Positions 38,793 to 48,284 of a stretch of DNA of 64,000 nt are shown here, piece by piece. Below the pieces are notes generated by a model. The model made no database searches and was not told where the DNA came from. It saw only the letters and a program-made list of their open reading frames with translations. Each line of letters starts with the position of its first letter. Positions within the stretch are counted from its first letter, which is position 1. A program made the translations under genes and the position numbers. Origin of the DNA: Pandoraea fibrosis (lineage in GTDB: Bacteria; Pseudomonadota; Gammaproteobacteria; Burkholderiales; Burkholderiaceae); the NCBI RefSeq assembly GCF_000807775.2, contig NZ_CP047385.1:5270001-5334000 (forward strand), in the 5' to 3' direction.

Positions 38793-39035
38793 GAGGTCAC
38801 TCGCAAAGCAATGGTCAAATGAGAATTGAGGGCGATCACGGTGCGGAGCACCGTCGGTGATTCCTGTTGGCGCAAGGCGCACGTCTCCCGGCGCGGGCCT
38901 GCCCGACATCGTCGGACGGGGCCGCACATTCGACACTTCGATTTCCGGGAGCGATTTGTGGAAGCGTTAAGAGACAGTCATCTGACGCGGCAGCGACGGC
39001 TGCCGCGGTAGTTCATCGGCACACGCCGCACGGTG

Positions 39036-40358
39036 TCACGACGCACTCGTCTCAAGCGACTCGAGTTCGCGGCCGCGTGTCTCGGGCAGGGTAAGCGCCG
39101 CGAGGATCAACACGCCGTAGGCCACGGCGGCGAAGATGCCGATGGTCGTGCCCAGGCCGTATTGCTTCGAGAGCATGCCGATCAGGAACGGGAACAGCGC
39201 ACCCACGGCACGGCCGACGTTGTAGCAGAAGCCTTGACCGGACCCACGCACCCGCGTCGGGAACAGTTCGGTCAGGAAGGCGCCCATGCCGCTGAAGATA
39301 CCCGACGCGAAGAAGCCGAGCGGGAATCCGAGCCAGAACATCGCGCTGTCGGTCAACGGCAGCGACGTGTACGAGAACGCGATCACCATCGATCCCACGG
39401 CGAACAGAATGAAGTTCGGCTTGCGGCCCAGACGGTCGGTCAGATACGAACTGGCGAGATAGCCGACCCACGATCCGAAGATGATCATGGCGAGATAGCC
39501 GCCGGTGCCCATCACCGTGAGGTGACGCTCAGTCTTCAGGAACGTGGGCAGCCACGTCGTGATGGCGTAGTAACCGCCTTGCGCGCCGGTGGTCAGCAGT
39601 GCGGCGCGAATCGTTGTCGAGAGCAGTGCCGGGCTGAAAATGGCGGCCAGCCCCGGTGCGTCTTCCGCCTTCTGTTTGGCTTTTTCTTTCTGGTACACCT
39701 CGGGCTCTTGCACGTAGCGACGAATGAAGAGCACGAGCAACGCGGGCAGCAAACCGATCAGGAACAGCGCGCGCCACGCCATTTCGGCGGGCAACAGCGA
39801 GAACAGCGCCGAGTAGAGAATTGCCGTCAGCCCCCAGCCGATGGCCCAGCCCGATTGCACGAGACCCACGGCCTTGCCGCGGTCACGTGCGCGAATGACC
39901 TCGCCGATGAGCACGGCGCCCGCTGTCCATTCGCCACCGAAGCCGAAGCCCATGAGCGCACGCGCGGCAAGCAGTTGGTGGTAGTTCTGCGCGAGACCGC
40001 ACAGCCCGGTGAAGACCGCGAACCACAGCACGGTGAGTTGCAGCGTGCGAACGCGTCCGATGCGGTCCGACAGAATACCGGCGACCCAGCCGCCGAGCGC
40101 CGAGGCGAGCAGCGTGAGCGTGCCGATGAAGCCGGCGTCCGCGAGGCTGATGCCCCACGTCGCGACCAGCGTCGGGATGACGAAGCTCAGCATCTGGGTA
40201 TCCATACCGTCGAGCATGTAGCCGACCTTACAGCTCCAGAAGGCGCGTTTTTCGCGCGGCGTGGCGTCGCCATACCAGCCGAATAGACTGCCACCGGCCT
40301 CGGGCGAGGCAGACGGTGCCGACCCGACAGGGGGCGCGAGAGGGGTTTTGCTTTCCAT
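39036..40358 (-). CDS. MFS transporter, carboxylate type
   Basis: The 440-residue protein has twelve helices with MFS loop motifs GILSDRIGRVRT after helix 2 and YLTDRLGRKP in the second half, plus the DGMDTQ motif in helix 1 typical of the sialate/lactate/aromatic acid symporters. It sits between the 5-oxoprolinase and DUF1445 genes, so uptake of 5-oxoproline or a related amino-acid derivative is a fair guess. ATG 40358 has GGAG upstream with long spacing. Confidence 0.88.
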   Translation of the reverse strand: MESKTPLAPPVGSAPSASPEAGGSLFGWYGDATPREKRAFWSCKVGYMLDGMDTQMLSFVIPTLVATWGISLADAGFIGTLTLLASALGGWVAGILSDRIGRVRTLQLTVLWFAVFTGLCGLAQNYHQLLAARALMGFGFGGEWTAGAVLIGEVIRARDRGKAVGLVQSGWAIGWGLTAILYSALFSLLPAEMAWRALFLIGLLPALLVLFIRRYVQEPEVYQKEKAKQKAEDAPGLAAIFSPALLSTTIRAALLTTGAQGGYYAITTWLPTFLKTERHLTVMGTGGYLAMIIFGSWVGYLASSYLTDRLGRKPNFILFAVGSMVIAFSYTSLPLTDSAMFWLGFPLGFFASGIFSGMGAFLTELFPTRVRGSGQGFCYNVGRAVGALFPFLIGMLSKQYGLGTTIGIFAAVAYGVLILAALTLPETRGRELESLETSAS

Positions 40359-40672
40359 GAGAAAAAGGCTCCGGTGATGTCCTGACTTGCGTGTGATATC
40401 GACGATTTCGCGCATTGCCATGTGCGTGTGGGATTCGCGGCGAACTCATCTGCGCCCGCCGCCTCCCGTCTTGGCGCGATAGTTGGGGGTCTGCGACGAC
40501 CTATCGCGGTGACTGCCTGATGCGCCTGCTTTGCTTCGGTCCTGCTTGCGAGCGCGTGCTCGATTTCTGCTACGTGGCGGCGTGTTGGTGCCGGGAAGGC
40601 GCGCGATACGCCTTCCCTTGTCGAGGGGTTTCCGATCCGCCGCCTGGGTGATCGGCCTCGTTGCCTAACTCG
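40359..40672. other. Intergenic region between MFS and DUF1445 genes
   Basis: No gene is seen. The region holds a 9-bp hairpin at 40593-40617 (annotated separately) and probably a separate promoter for the MFS and 5-oxoprolinase genes. Confidence 0.4.
40593..40617 (-). terminator. Terminator-like hairpin after the DUF1445 gene
   Basis: GGGAAGGCG (40593-40601) pairs perfectly with CGCCTTCCC (40609-40617) over a 7-nt loop, 56 bp past the DUF1445 stop. There is no clear T-run, so it may be a processing or rho-linked structure. Confidence 0.4.
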
Positions 40673-41494
40673 TCAGAAAACGGCCAGCGACGCGTTCGGG
40701 ATATCCGTCATGAGCATGTAGCCGGGACGGTGCGCGATGGCGAGCGGGAGCTTCGCCTCCATGAGCGCCGTTTGCGGTGTCACACCGCAGGCCCAATACA
40801 CCGGCAACTCGCCGTCCCGAATCGTGACCGCATCGCCGAACTCGGGCTTCGCCAGATCTTCGATACCCAACGCCGACGGATCGCCGATGTGAATCGGCGC
40901 GCCATGCACGCCGGGAAAACGGCTCGTGATCTGCACGGCACGAATGGCGTCTGCGCCCTTCATCGGCCGCATCGACACGACCAGTTGACCGGCGAACACC
41001 CCGGCGCGTTGATTCGCGATCTTGGTGCGGTACATCGGCACATTGCGCCCCTCTTCGACGTGTCTGAGCGGAATGCCTGCCTTGGCCAACATGTCTTCGA
41101 ACGAGAACGAACACCCGATGGCGAAGACCACGAAATCGTTCTGCCAGTACGCGGCGAGGTTATCCACTTGTTCGGCGAGCTTGCCGTCGCGGTAGACGTT
41201 GTAGCCCGGCACGTCGGAGCGGATATCCACTTCGCGCCCCAGCGCCGGCACATGCCATTGCCCAGGCTCGCCCACCCCCAGCAAGGGGCACGCCTTCGGA
41301 TTGCTCTGGCAGAAGCGCAGGAAGTCGTGCGCATGGGCCACCGGCAGAATAGCCAGATTGGCCTGCGCGAAGTCGCCGCAATAGCCGGCGGTCGGCCCGC
41401 GGAACTGAGCACTGCGAACGGCCTGACGGAATTCGAAGGGCGTGATCGTGTCGCGTTGCGAGAAGACGTCGTGCGGCAAAGTTCGGTGGTTCAT
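40673..41494 (-). CDS. DUF1445 putative hydro-lyase / D-glutamate cyclase-like protein
   Basis: The 273-residue protein belongs to the YcsI/DUF1445 family, with the signature stretches [36 protein letters not shown] and [11 protein letters not shown]. The mammalian relative converts D-glutamate to 5-oxo-D-proline; bacterial members are usually annotated as putative hydro-lyases. A 5-oxoprolinase gene downstream makes cyclase chemistry plausible here. ATG 41494 gives the family N-terminus. It is divergent from a LysR regulator. Confidence 0.88.
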   Translation of the reverse strand: MNHRTLPHDVFSQRDTITPFEFRQAVRSAQFRGPTAGYCGDFAQANLAILPVAHAHDFLRFCQSNPKACPLLGVGEPGQWHVPALGREVDIRSDVPGYNVYRDGKLAEQVDNLAAYWQNDFVVFAIGCSFSFEDMLAKAGIPLRHVEEGRNVPMYRTKIANQRAGVFAGQLVVSMRPMKGADAIRAVQITSRFPGVHGAPIHIGDPSALGIEDLAKPEFGDAVTIRDGELPVYWACGVTPQTALMEAKLPLAIAHRPGYMLMTDIPNASLAVF

Positions 41495-41720
41495 GACAGT
41501 TCCGGCGTGGGGAGGAAATACCGTTGCGGCATCGGATGGGTGAAGCATAGGAAGAAAAAAATATTGTCGCTAACGAGTTTTTTTACGTTCAGCCGTATAG
41601 AATTTCTTAACAACCTCACGGGTTTTCCCGAAGTTCGTTGCATTTCTTTTCATCGCACCGTTGTGCGTTTTGGGCACGCTCCCGGCGTGCTGTCGTCTTG
41701 CTCTGGTCAAGCCGAGTCTC

Positions 41721-42653
41721 ATGAACACGCGATTTCTCGAAACCTTCGTCACGCTGGCCAAACTGCGCAACTTTCGTGCGACGGCGGCAGCACTGCACGC
41801 CACGCCCGCCGCGATCTCGCAACGGCTCAAAGTGCTGGAAGAGGAGTTGAAAACCGAGCTCGTCGATCGCGACAGCCGCGAGTTTCGTCTCACGCCGAAT
41901 GGCGAATACCTGCTGGGATATGCGAAGGCCGTCGTGGAAGCCGCACGGCGTCTGCAAACCGCGGCGGCGGGGGAAAGCACCCTACGGGGGCGGCTGCGTC
42001 TTGGCGTGATCGAGACCGTCGTGCATAGCTGGTTGCCGCACTACCTGCGACGGCTCGCCGCCGACTACCCCACACTGGAAGTCGAGTTGACGGTGGACGT
42101 CTCGGTGCAGTTGCAGCGACGTCTGATCGCCGACGAACTCGACCTCATCATCCGAGTGGAAGGCAGCGACGACAGCAGCGTGGTGTGCGACGCGCTCGCC
42201 AATTACCCGGTGCACTGGATCGCGCGCACAGGCATGTTTCCAAACACGCGCAGCGGTCTGGCAAAGCAGGTGCTGCAACATCCGATCCTCACCTACGGAC
42301 GTGGCACGGCGCCGCATCGCGCGCTCGAGGACATTGTGGCGAAGCTGGCCGGTGTGCATGGCGTACCGCTCTCGGAGACACGCATCACGGGCTCACCGTC
42401 GATTGCCGTGATCGTGCAGTTGGTAAGAGACGGCTTCGGGGTCGCGGCGATTCCGCGTCTGTTCGTGGACGACCTGATAGCGAGCGGCGAAGTGGCCGAG
42501 TTGCCGTTACAGCCCGCGCCGCCGTCCATCGTCGTGTCGATGTCGCGACGCGCCGACGCACCGCTCTTCGTACACGGCGCCGCGACCGCAGCGCGTGCCG
42601 CGTGCACCGAGTACTGCCGCAAGAGCGACCGGCGACTGGTGGAATTGCTGTAG
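41721..42653 (+). CDS. LysR-family transcriptional regulator
   Basis: The 310-residue protein has the LysR winged helix (1-60, FLETFVTLAKLRNFRATAAALH and ISQRLKVLEEEL) and an effector domain at about 88-300. It is divergent from the DUF1445 gene with 226 bp between start codons, the normal arrangement for a LysR protein controlling the adjacent catabolic genes. The spacer includes an AT-rich stretch near 41560-41610, unusual for the region. The effector might be 5-oxoproline or glutamate; this is inference. Confidence 0.9.
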   Translation: MNTRFLETFVTLAKLRNFRATAAALHATPAAISQRLKVLEEELKTELVDRDSREFRLTPNGEYLLGYAKAVVEAARRLQTAAAGESTLRGRLRLGVIETVVHSWLPHYLRRLAADYPTLEVELTVDVSVQLQRRLIADELDLIIRVEGSDDSSVVCDALANYPVHWIARTGMFPNTRSGLAKQVLQHPILTYGRGTAPHRALEDIVAKLAGVHGVPLSETRITGSPSIAVIVQLVRDGFGVAAIPRLFVDDLIASGEVAELPLQPAPPSIVVSMSRRADAPLFVHGAATAARAACTEYCRKSDRRLVELL

Positions 42654-42677
42654 CGCGAGACTCGGCAGCCCGGTGAC

Positions 42678-43043
42678 TCAGTGGAAATGCGCGAGCCGTG
42701 TGAGGAACGTGTAGTCCGCCTCGGTGGCCATCAACGCCATCAACGCCATCAACACCAGCAACGCCAGCGGCGGAATCAGAATTGCGTAGACGAGCGCGAG
42801 ACGCTCCCAGCGCATATGCATGAACACCGCCACGATGAGTCCCGCCTTGGCCACCATCAGCGCAAGAATCAACCCCCATCGCAAATAGCCGTGCAGGTTC
42901 GCATAATCGACCAGATACGACAGCGTCGAGAGCACGAACAGCAGCCCCCACACCTTGAGGTAGATGCCGACCGAATGCTGTTGGCCGTGAGCCTCACCAC
43001 CGGTAACGGCGGTGTGGGCAACAGGTGTCGCAGAGGATTCCAT
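42678..43043 (-). CDS. Cytochrome c oxidase subunit IV-like small membrane protein
   Basis: The 121-residue protein has three hydrophobic helices (about 28-46, 56-74, 85-107) with the FMHMRWERLALVY loop typical of prokaryotic oxidase subunit IV (COX4_pro). It is the last gene of the oxidase operon, 8 bp after subunit III. A run of Leu-Met-Ala repeats (ALMALMALMAT) is encoded by a short repeated DNA word around 42725-42760. GGAGG precedes ATG 43043. Role: assembly or stability of the oxidase. Confidence 0.88.
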   Translation of the reverse strand: MESSATPVAHTAVTGGEAHGQQHSVGIYLKVWGLLFVLSTLSYLVDYANLHGYLRWGLILALMVAKAGLIVAVFMHMRWERLALVYAILIPPLALLVLMALMALMATEADYTFLTRLAHFH

Positions 43044-43051
43044 CGCGCCTC

Positions 43052-43744
43052 CTACCAGAGATAAAACAGCGCAAAGATGAACACCCAGACGAGATCGACG
43101 AAGTGCCAATAAAGGCCCGCGATCTCGACGAGTTGATAGTTGTTGCGTCGCTCGAGCGTACCGTTGAGTACCTTGCGCATCACTGTCAGCAGATAGATGA
43201 CCCCGGCGCTCACGTGCAGCCCGTGGAAGCCGGTAATCATGAAAAAGCATGCGCCGAACTGCGCCGCGCCCATCGAGTTGCCCCACGGGCGAATGCCTTC
43301 GTGCACGATCAGGTTCGTCCACTCGAATGCCTGCATGCCGACGAACGCAATGCCGAGATACGCCGTGGCGAGAATGCATGCCGCCGTCTTGTCACGGCCG
43401 CGCCGGTACGCGAAGTTCACCGCCATCGCCATGCTCCCGCTGCTGCTGATGAGCACGAACGTCATGATCGCGATGAGAAGCAGCGGCACCGGATGGCCGT
43501 TCACGTTGAGCGCGAAAATTTCTGCCGGATTCGGCCACGCGGCGGTCGTCGAAATACGCACCGTCATGTAGCCGATGAGGAAGCTGCTGAACACGAACGT
43601 ATCCGAGAGCAGGAAGATCCACATCATCGCCTTGCCCCACGGCACATGGAACGCGGCGCGGTCTCCCGACCAGTCGGTAACGACGCCGCGCCAACCCTCA
43701 GGCGGCTGCGCTGCGGGGGGAACGGCAGAAGATGACGTATTCAC
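43052..43744 (-). CDS. Cytochrome c oxidase subunit III
   Basis: The 230-residue inner-membrane protein has seven-helix type subunit III features: WIFLLSDTFVFSSFLIGY, a central FEWTNLIVHEG with the conserved Glu, and FHGLHVSAGVIYLL plus YWHFVDLVWVFIF at the end. It matches CoxP or CoxO of the coxMNOP alternative oxidase of Bradyrhizobium. It follows another, more divergent subunit III-like gene by 35 bp. Confidence 0.92.
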   Translation of the reverse strand: MNTSSSAVPPAAQPPEGWRGVVTDWSGDRAAFHVPWGKAMMWIFLLSDTFVFSSFLIGYMTVRISTTAAWPNPAEIFALNVNGHPVPLLLIAIMTFVLISSSGSMAMAVNFAYRRGRDKTAACILATAYLGIAFVGMQAFEWTNLIVHEGIRPWGNSMGAAQFGACFFMITGFHGLHVSAGVIYLLTVMRKVLNGTLERRNNYQLVEIAGLYWHFVDLVWVFIFALFYLW

Positions 43745-43779
43745 GATGCAACTCCTCGTGCCAGAGCCAACACCTCACA

Positions 43780-44415
43780 TCACGGACTCAACCCGCCGGT
43801 GCCGCACAACCGCTGAGCGATCTCCGGCGTGAGATTGACGATCGCCGCGAACAACACGACCCACAGCACGAACAGGAAGTGCCAGTACTGTGCGGTCAAC
43901 GACAGACGGCGGGCACGCGTGGCGTGGGTCAGACGGGTCGGTAGCAGACATGCCCATGCCACCCATCCGCCGATCAGATGCAGCGCGTGCAGCCCCGTCA
44001 ACAGAAAGAAGAAGCTGTTCGCCGGATTGCCGGACACTCCGTAGCGACGCGCGACCAGATCGCGCCAGACCCACAGTTGACCGACGACGAACACCAGTGC
44101 CAGGGCACCCGCGAGTCCCCAGTCGCGTCGCGAGCGTCGTAGCTCGCCGCGTCTGGCCTGCGAGGCCGACGATTGCATCACGATGCAGGCGGCGGCCAGC
44201 ACGCCCGTGTTGACCCACAACGCGTTGATGGGGGGCAACGGGCGCCAGTCGCCCTGGCTCATGCGCATCACATAAGCGACGAGCATCAGCGCGAACAACA
44301 CGCCCATCACGCCCATCAACCACCAGAGCGCGACTTGCGACGCCGCACGACGATGCGGCAGCGCAATCGGTGCGCCTCCCGGTGGCATCGGCGGCCAGGA
44401 CGGAACAGGTCTCAT
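43780..44415 (-). CDS. Second cytochrome c oxidase subunit III-like protein
   Basis: The 211-residue protein has about five hydrophobic helices and the subunit III C-terminal pattern: FFFLLTGLHALHLIGGWVAW and LTAQYWHFLFVLWVVLF. It is shorter than standard subunit III and lacks the central Glu region. The Bradyrhizobium coxMNOP operon also has two subunit III-like genes in this order. Its start overlaps the subunit I stop by 4 bp (44412-44415), so translation is coupled. Confidence 0.86.
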   Translation of the reverse strand: MRPVPSWPPMPPGGAPIALPHRRAASQVALWWLMGVMGVLFALMLVAYVMRMSQGDWRPLPPINALWVNTGVLAAACIVMQSSASQARRGELRRSRRDWGLAGALALVFVVGQLWVWRDLVARRYGVSGNPANSFFFLLTGLHALHLIGGWVAWACLLPTRLTHATRARRLSLTAQYWHFLFVLWVVLFAAIVNLTPEIAQRLCGTGGLSP

Positions 44416-46286
44416 GGTGTGGCTCCCTTGGGGGCATCGGGCGTACCCGGTGGGCGCGGTGTGCCCGTGGAATCGGGTGGCGTCGGTGGCAAGGCGTCGC
44501 GGCGATGCAGCGCCGCCGAATCGCCATGCACGAGCGTGGCCGGTCGGCGAGGATCGGGGGCGAGATTCTGCGGCACGAAGTCGTCGATATCGCCCGGCAC
44601 GCTGTACTCGTATGGCCAGCGATAGGCCACCGGTAGCAACGGCCCCCAGTTGCCATGAACGGGCGGCACATCCGGTGTCTGCCATTCGAGCGAGGCCGCA
44701 CGCCACGGATTCGCGCCTGCCGGTTTGCCGTGCCGCAGACTCCACCCCAGATTGAACAGGAACATCAACTGACCGGCCGCGACAATAAACGCCGCCACCG
44801 AAATGTAGGCGTTCATCGTGTGCGCCGATTCGGGAATGAAGCTGTAGTTCTGGAACTCGTAGTAGCGGCGCGGCATGCCGAGCACGCCGAGGTAATGCAT
44901 CGGAAAGAAGATCGCGTAGGTGCCGAGAAACGTGATCCAGAAATGCCACTGTCCGAGGCGGTCGTTCAGACGCCTGCCGGTCACGAGCGGATACCAGTGA
45001 TAGATGCCACCGAAGATCACCAGCAAGGGGGCGACGCCCATCACCATATGAAAGTGCGCGACCACGAAATAGGTGTTGGACAGCGGCATGTCCACGCTCA
45101 CGTTGCCGAGGAACAGTCCGGTCAGTCCACCGATGACAAACGTGCTGATGAAGCCGATGGCGAACAGCATCGGCACCGTCAGATGAATGTCGCCACGCCA
45201 GAGCGTGAGCACCCAGTTGTAGACCTTGATGGCTGTCGGGATGGCGATGATGAGTGTTGTCGTCGCGAAAAGAAAGCCGAAGTACGGATTCATGCCGCTG
45301 ATGAACATGTGGTGCGCCCACACGACGAACGACAACACGCCGATGGCCAGAATCGCCCAGACCATCATGCGGTAGCCGAAGATGTTCTTGCGGGCGTGCA
45401 CGCTGATGAGATCCGACACGATGCCGAATGCGGGTAGCGCGACGATGTACACCTCCGGGTGACCGAAGAACCAGAACAGGTGCTGGAACAGCAGCGGACT
45501 ACCGCCGCGATAGTCGAGCGGTTGCCCCATCGACACGAGCGCGGGCATGAAGAAGCTCGTGTGCAATGTCTTGTCGAGCAACATCATCACGGCGGAGACG
45601 AACAACGCGGGGAACGCCAGCAGCGCGAGCACCGTCGCCATCACGATGCCCCAGACGGTGAGCGGCATGCGCAGCAACGTCATGCCCTCGGTGCGTGCCT
45701 GCAGTACCGTCGTTACGTAATTCAGACCGCCCATCGTGGCCGCGACGATGAAGATAGCCAGCGAGATGAGCATCAACACGATGCCCCACTCGGTGCCCGG
45801 TGTGCCCGGCAGAATCGCTTGTGGGGGATAGAGCGTCCAGCCCGCGCCTGTCGGGCCGCCCGGCACGAAGAAGCTCGCCAGCAGCACGATGACCGCGAGC
45901 AGGTAGACCCAGTAGCTGAGCATGTTCAGGAACGGGAACACCATGTCGCGCGCACCGACCATCAACGGAATGAGGTAGTTGCCGAAGCCGCCGAGGAAGA
46001 GCGCGGTGAGCAGGTAGATCACCATGATCATGCCGTGCATGGTGACGTACTGGTAGTAGTGATTCGCGTCGATGAAGGAGAACTTGCCGGGGAAACCCAG
46101 TTGCATACGCATGAGATTCGAGAGCACGAGGCCCACAAGCCCGACCGCGATGGCCGTGCATGTGTATTGCACGGCGATCACCTTGTGGTCCTGGCTCCAG
46201 ACGTACTTCGTCCAGAAGCTATAGGAACCGCCGGCGTGTGCGCCGGCATGGGCAGTGCTGTCGGAACTGTCGGGATCTCCGGTCAT
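44412..46286 (-). CDS. ctaD: Cytochrome c oxidase subunit I
   Basis: The 624-residue protein has 12 helices of heme-copper oxidase subunit I. Visible signatures are the N-terminal heme ligand region (YVTMHGMIMVIYLL), FFGHPEVYIVALPAFGI with the His-Pro-Glu-Val-Tyr cross-link motif, AHHMFISGMNPYFG with the two Cu-B histidines, and HFHMVMG with the C-terminal heme ligands. This is an A-type proton pump in the inner membrane. A 60-residue polar C-terminal extension is present. GGGAGA precedes ATG 46286. Compare CoxN of coxMNOP. Confidence 0.95.
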   Translation of the reverse strand: MTGDPDSSDSTAHAGAHAGGSYSFWTKYVWSQDHKVIAVQYTCTAIAVGLVGLVLSNLMRMQLGFPGKFSFIDANHYYQYVTMHGMIMVIYLLTALFLGGFGNYLIPLMVGARDMVFPFLNMLSYWVYLLAVIVLLASFFVPGGPTGAGWTLYPPQAILPGTPGTEWGIVLMLISLAIFIVAATMGGLNYVTTVLQARTEGMTLLRMPLTVWGIVMATVLALLAFPALFVSAVMMLLDKTLHTSFFMPALVSMGQPLDYRGGSPLLFQHLFWFFGHPEVYIVALPAFGIVSDLISVHARKNIFGYRMMVWAILAIGVLSFVVWAHHMFISGMNPYFGFLFATTTLIIAIPTAIKVYNWVLTLWRGDIHLTVPMLFAIGFISTFVIGGLTGLFLGNVSVDMPLSNTYFVVAHFHMVMGVAPLLVIFGGIYHWYPLVTGRRLNDRLGQWHFWITFLGTYAIFFPMHYLGVLGMPRRYYEFQNYSFIPESAHTMNAYISVAAFIVAAGQLMFLFNLGWSLRHGKPAGANPWRAASLEWQTPDVPPVHGNWGPLLPVAYRWPYEYSVPGDIDDFVPQNLAPDPRRPATLVHGDSAALHRRDALPPTPPDSTGTPRPPGTPDAPKGATP

Positions 46287-46401
46287 GAGATGTCTCCCTG
46301 TGTTGTTGTCGGTGCGGCGTCTTCTCTTTCTCTCTGTTTCGTTGTTCGGCGTTGCTTGCTGATGCTGTCTTTCGGTGTCGCGACAATCACCGTCTTGCCG
46401 G

Positions 46402-47994
46402 CTACGGGGCCGGCCGGATCATCGGCACACTCGGTTGCGCAGGGCCCGACGACGGGTTACCAGACTGCCGTGGCGGAATCGCCAGCGGCGGCGCGTTCGT
46501 GTTCGGGTCGTTCTGCAACGGCAGGCCGGCCGTGCCACCCGACCGGCGAGCCGGTTGCGACGGCCGCTGCGTACCGGCATTCGGCGAGGCAGAGGGTGTC
46601 AGCGGGGCGAACTGGACCGGTGGGCGTGGCGTTACGGCGTCCTGCGCCAATTGAATGGTCGGCGCTGGCGCCTGAGGGGCGGCCTGCACCGACGTCGACA
46701 TGAGGACGGTGGCAGCAGCGGAAATAGCGACGGTATGAAGCATATGTGTGAGCGTATTGGCTGTAGAAACGGACTTAGGGGGCGTAATGGATCCCGCGGG
46801 CACCACGGTGGTACCGGACTGCCCGGCAACGGGCGCAGCAGGCGTAGACCGCGGGGGTGTTGGCTGACCGGGTGCCGGCCCGGGTGAAGTCGCGGTACCT
46901 AATGTCTTAATGTAGGCGATGAGCGCCTTTAGCTCGTCGTCGGTCAGATCGAGCTTGGGCATGATCGGCGCGAAGCCTTTGGGTACGCGCGCGGTCGGAT
47001 TGCGAATGAAGCTGGCGAGATAAGCGTCGTCGACGTGCGCCGAAGTGCCGTCCTGAAACGTTTCGGTCTTGCCGAACAGGCCGTGCCATGTGGGTCCGAC
47101 GCCGGGCGAGCCGTCAACGGTGTGGCAACTGGCGCATCCCTTGGCCTGTGCGAGCAACTTCCCTTTGGCGGCGAGCGGGTCTAGCGTCTCTGCCCCCGCA
47201 TGTTGTGCTTGCAGTGCAGCAAAGGTGGGAAGCTTGGCGACCCAGGCGTCGTAGGCAGGCTTGTCGTCGACGACGACCACGCCGCGCATGTTCGCGTGGC
47301 CGACGCCACAGAGTTGGGCGCAAAGGATGTCGAAGCGTCCGGTGCGCGTGGGAGTGAGCCACATCTGCGTGACCATGCCCGGCACCATGTTCATCCGCGT
47401 GCGGAACGGCGGGACGTAAAAATCGTGCAGGACGTCTTTTGCGCGCAGCAGCAATTTCACCGGCTCGCCGACGAGTAGATGTAGCTCGGGGGCGTCGACG
47501 ATACGGTTGTCCTGATTCGCGGGGTCTTTGGGATTCAGGCCGAGCGGGTTATCGGCGGTGACGTAGCTGGGGTCGGAAGTGCCCAGACGACCGTCCGGAC
47601 CGGGTAGGCGGAAGCGCCACTGCCACTGCTGGCCGACGACCTCGACGACACGGGCGCTGGCGGGGGGATCGATGAGCTTGGCGTAGACAAACAGGCCGGG
47701 CGCGAGCATGGCGGCAATGCCAATGGTGGTGATGCCGATCAGCCAGCCCTCTAGACGCCTGTTGTGAGGCTCATAGACCGCCCGATGGCCGTCGCGGTGA
47801 CGATAGCGGAAGATCGCCCAGGCAACGAACAAATTGATGACGACAAACGCTACGCCGGTGATCACCAGCGTAATGGTGAGGGTGTCGTCCATCTGACGCC
47901 AGTTCGACGCCAGCGGGGTCAGCCACCACGGGCTCCAGAAGTGAAACGCGAGCGCGGCGGCTACGATGACGATCAGGAAGATTGGGAGGGCCAT
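46402..47994 (-). CDS. coxB: Cytochrome c oxidase subunit II with fused cytochrome c and long C-terminal tail
   Basis: The 530-residue protein has two N-terminal membrane helices (about 38-60 and 83-104), a cupredoxin domain with the Cu-A ligands His190, Cys225, Cys229, His233 and Met236, and a fused cytochrome c domain with CASCH at 287-291 and axial Met345. This matches CoxM-type caa3 oxidases. After residue 370 the reading frame continues with a Pro-rich tail. Residues 418-438 look like a secretory signal peptide (MLHTVAISAAATVL...) ending in VQA-A. The tail may be a second gene fused in frame (internal ATG at 46743). Confidence 0.93.
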   Translation of the reverse strand: MALPIFLIVIVAAALAFHFWSPWWLTPLASNWRQMDDTLTITLVITGVAFVVINLFVAWAIFRYRHRDGHRAVYEPHNRRLEGWLIGITTIGIAAMLAPGLFVYAKLIDPPASARVVEVVGQQWQWRFRLPGPDGRLGTSDPSYVTADNPLGLNPKDPANQDNRIVDAPELHLLVGEPVKLLLRAKDVLHDFYVPPFRTRMNMVPGMVTQMWLTPTRTGRFDILCAQLCGVGHANMRGVVVVDDKPAYDAWVAKLPTFAALQAQHAGAETLDPLAAKGKLLAQAKGCASCHTVDGSPGVGPTWHGLFGKTETFQDGTSAHVDDAYLASFIRNPTARVPKGFAPIMPKLDLTDDELKALIAYIKTLGTATSPGPAPGQPTPPRSTPAAPVAGQSGTTVVPAGSITPPKSVSTANTLTHMLHTVAISAAATVLMSTSVQAAPQAPAPTIQLAQDAVTPRPPVQFAPLTPSASPNAGTQRPSQPARRSGGTAGLPLQNDPNTNAPPLAIPPRQSGNPSSGPAQPSVPMIRPAP

Positions 47995-48220
47995 TGGTAG
48001 AAATAAATCCTGTAGCTGCAGCCCGTCATCACTTGCTTGATAAACATCACGCGGCCTTCCATTTGCGCTGTTGGGCGGCGCACTGGGCGACTATCGCGCA
48101 TCTTCCGCCGAAAAATATGCCAACCTCAGTACGAGGCTAGGATAGTAAGCACGATTGTCAAGAAGCAGTGTCTAGCGAAAGGCGAGGTACTTCATGCGCG
48201 ACCTGATCTGCATTGAGAAA
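47995..48220. other. Leader of the oxidase operon and IS flank
   Basis: No gene is seen. This 226-bp stretch between the subunit II start and the IS element must hold the promoter of the oxidase operon on the minus strand; the insertion to its right may have displaced upstream control sequences. Confidence 0.4.
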
Positions 48221-48284
48221 TCTAGACCACCTGGGATGTTAGTTTTTCGGCAAACTTATCCCTTGGAAAAAGGAGGAGTTTGCT

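Noticed and set aside
46402-46743. The oxidase subunit II tail as a mere frameshift artefact
   Set aside because: The frame reads without interruption from the cytochrome c domain into the tail, and the tail has a non-random signal-like segment, so it is kept as a real extension.
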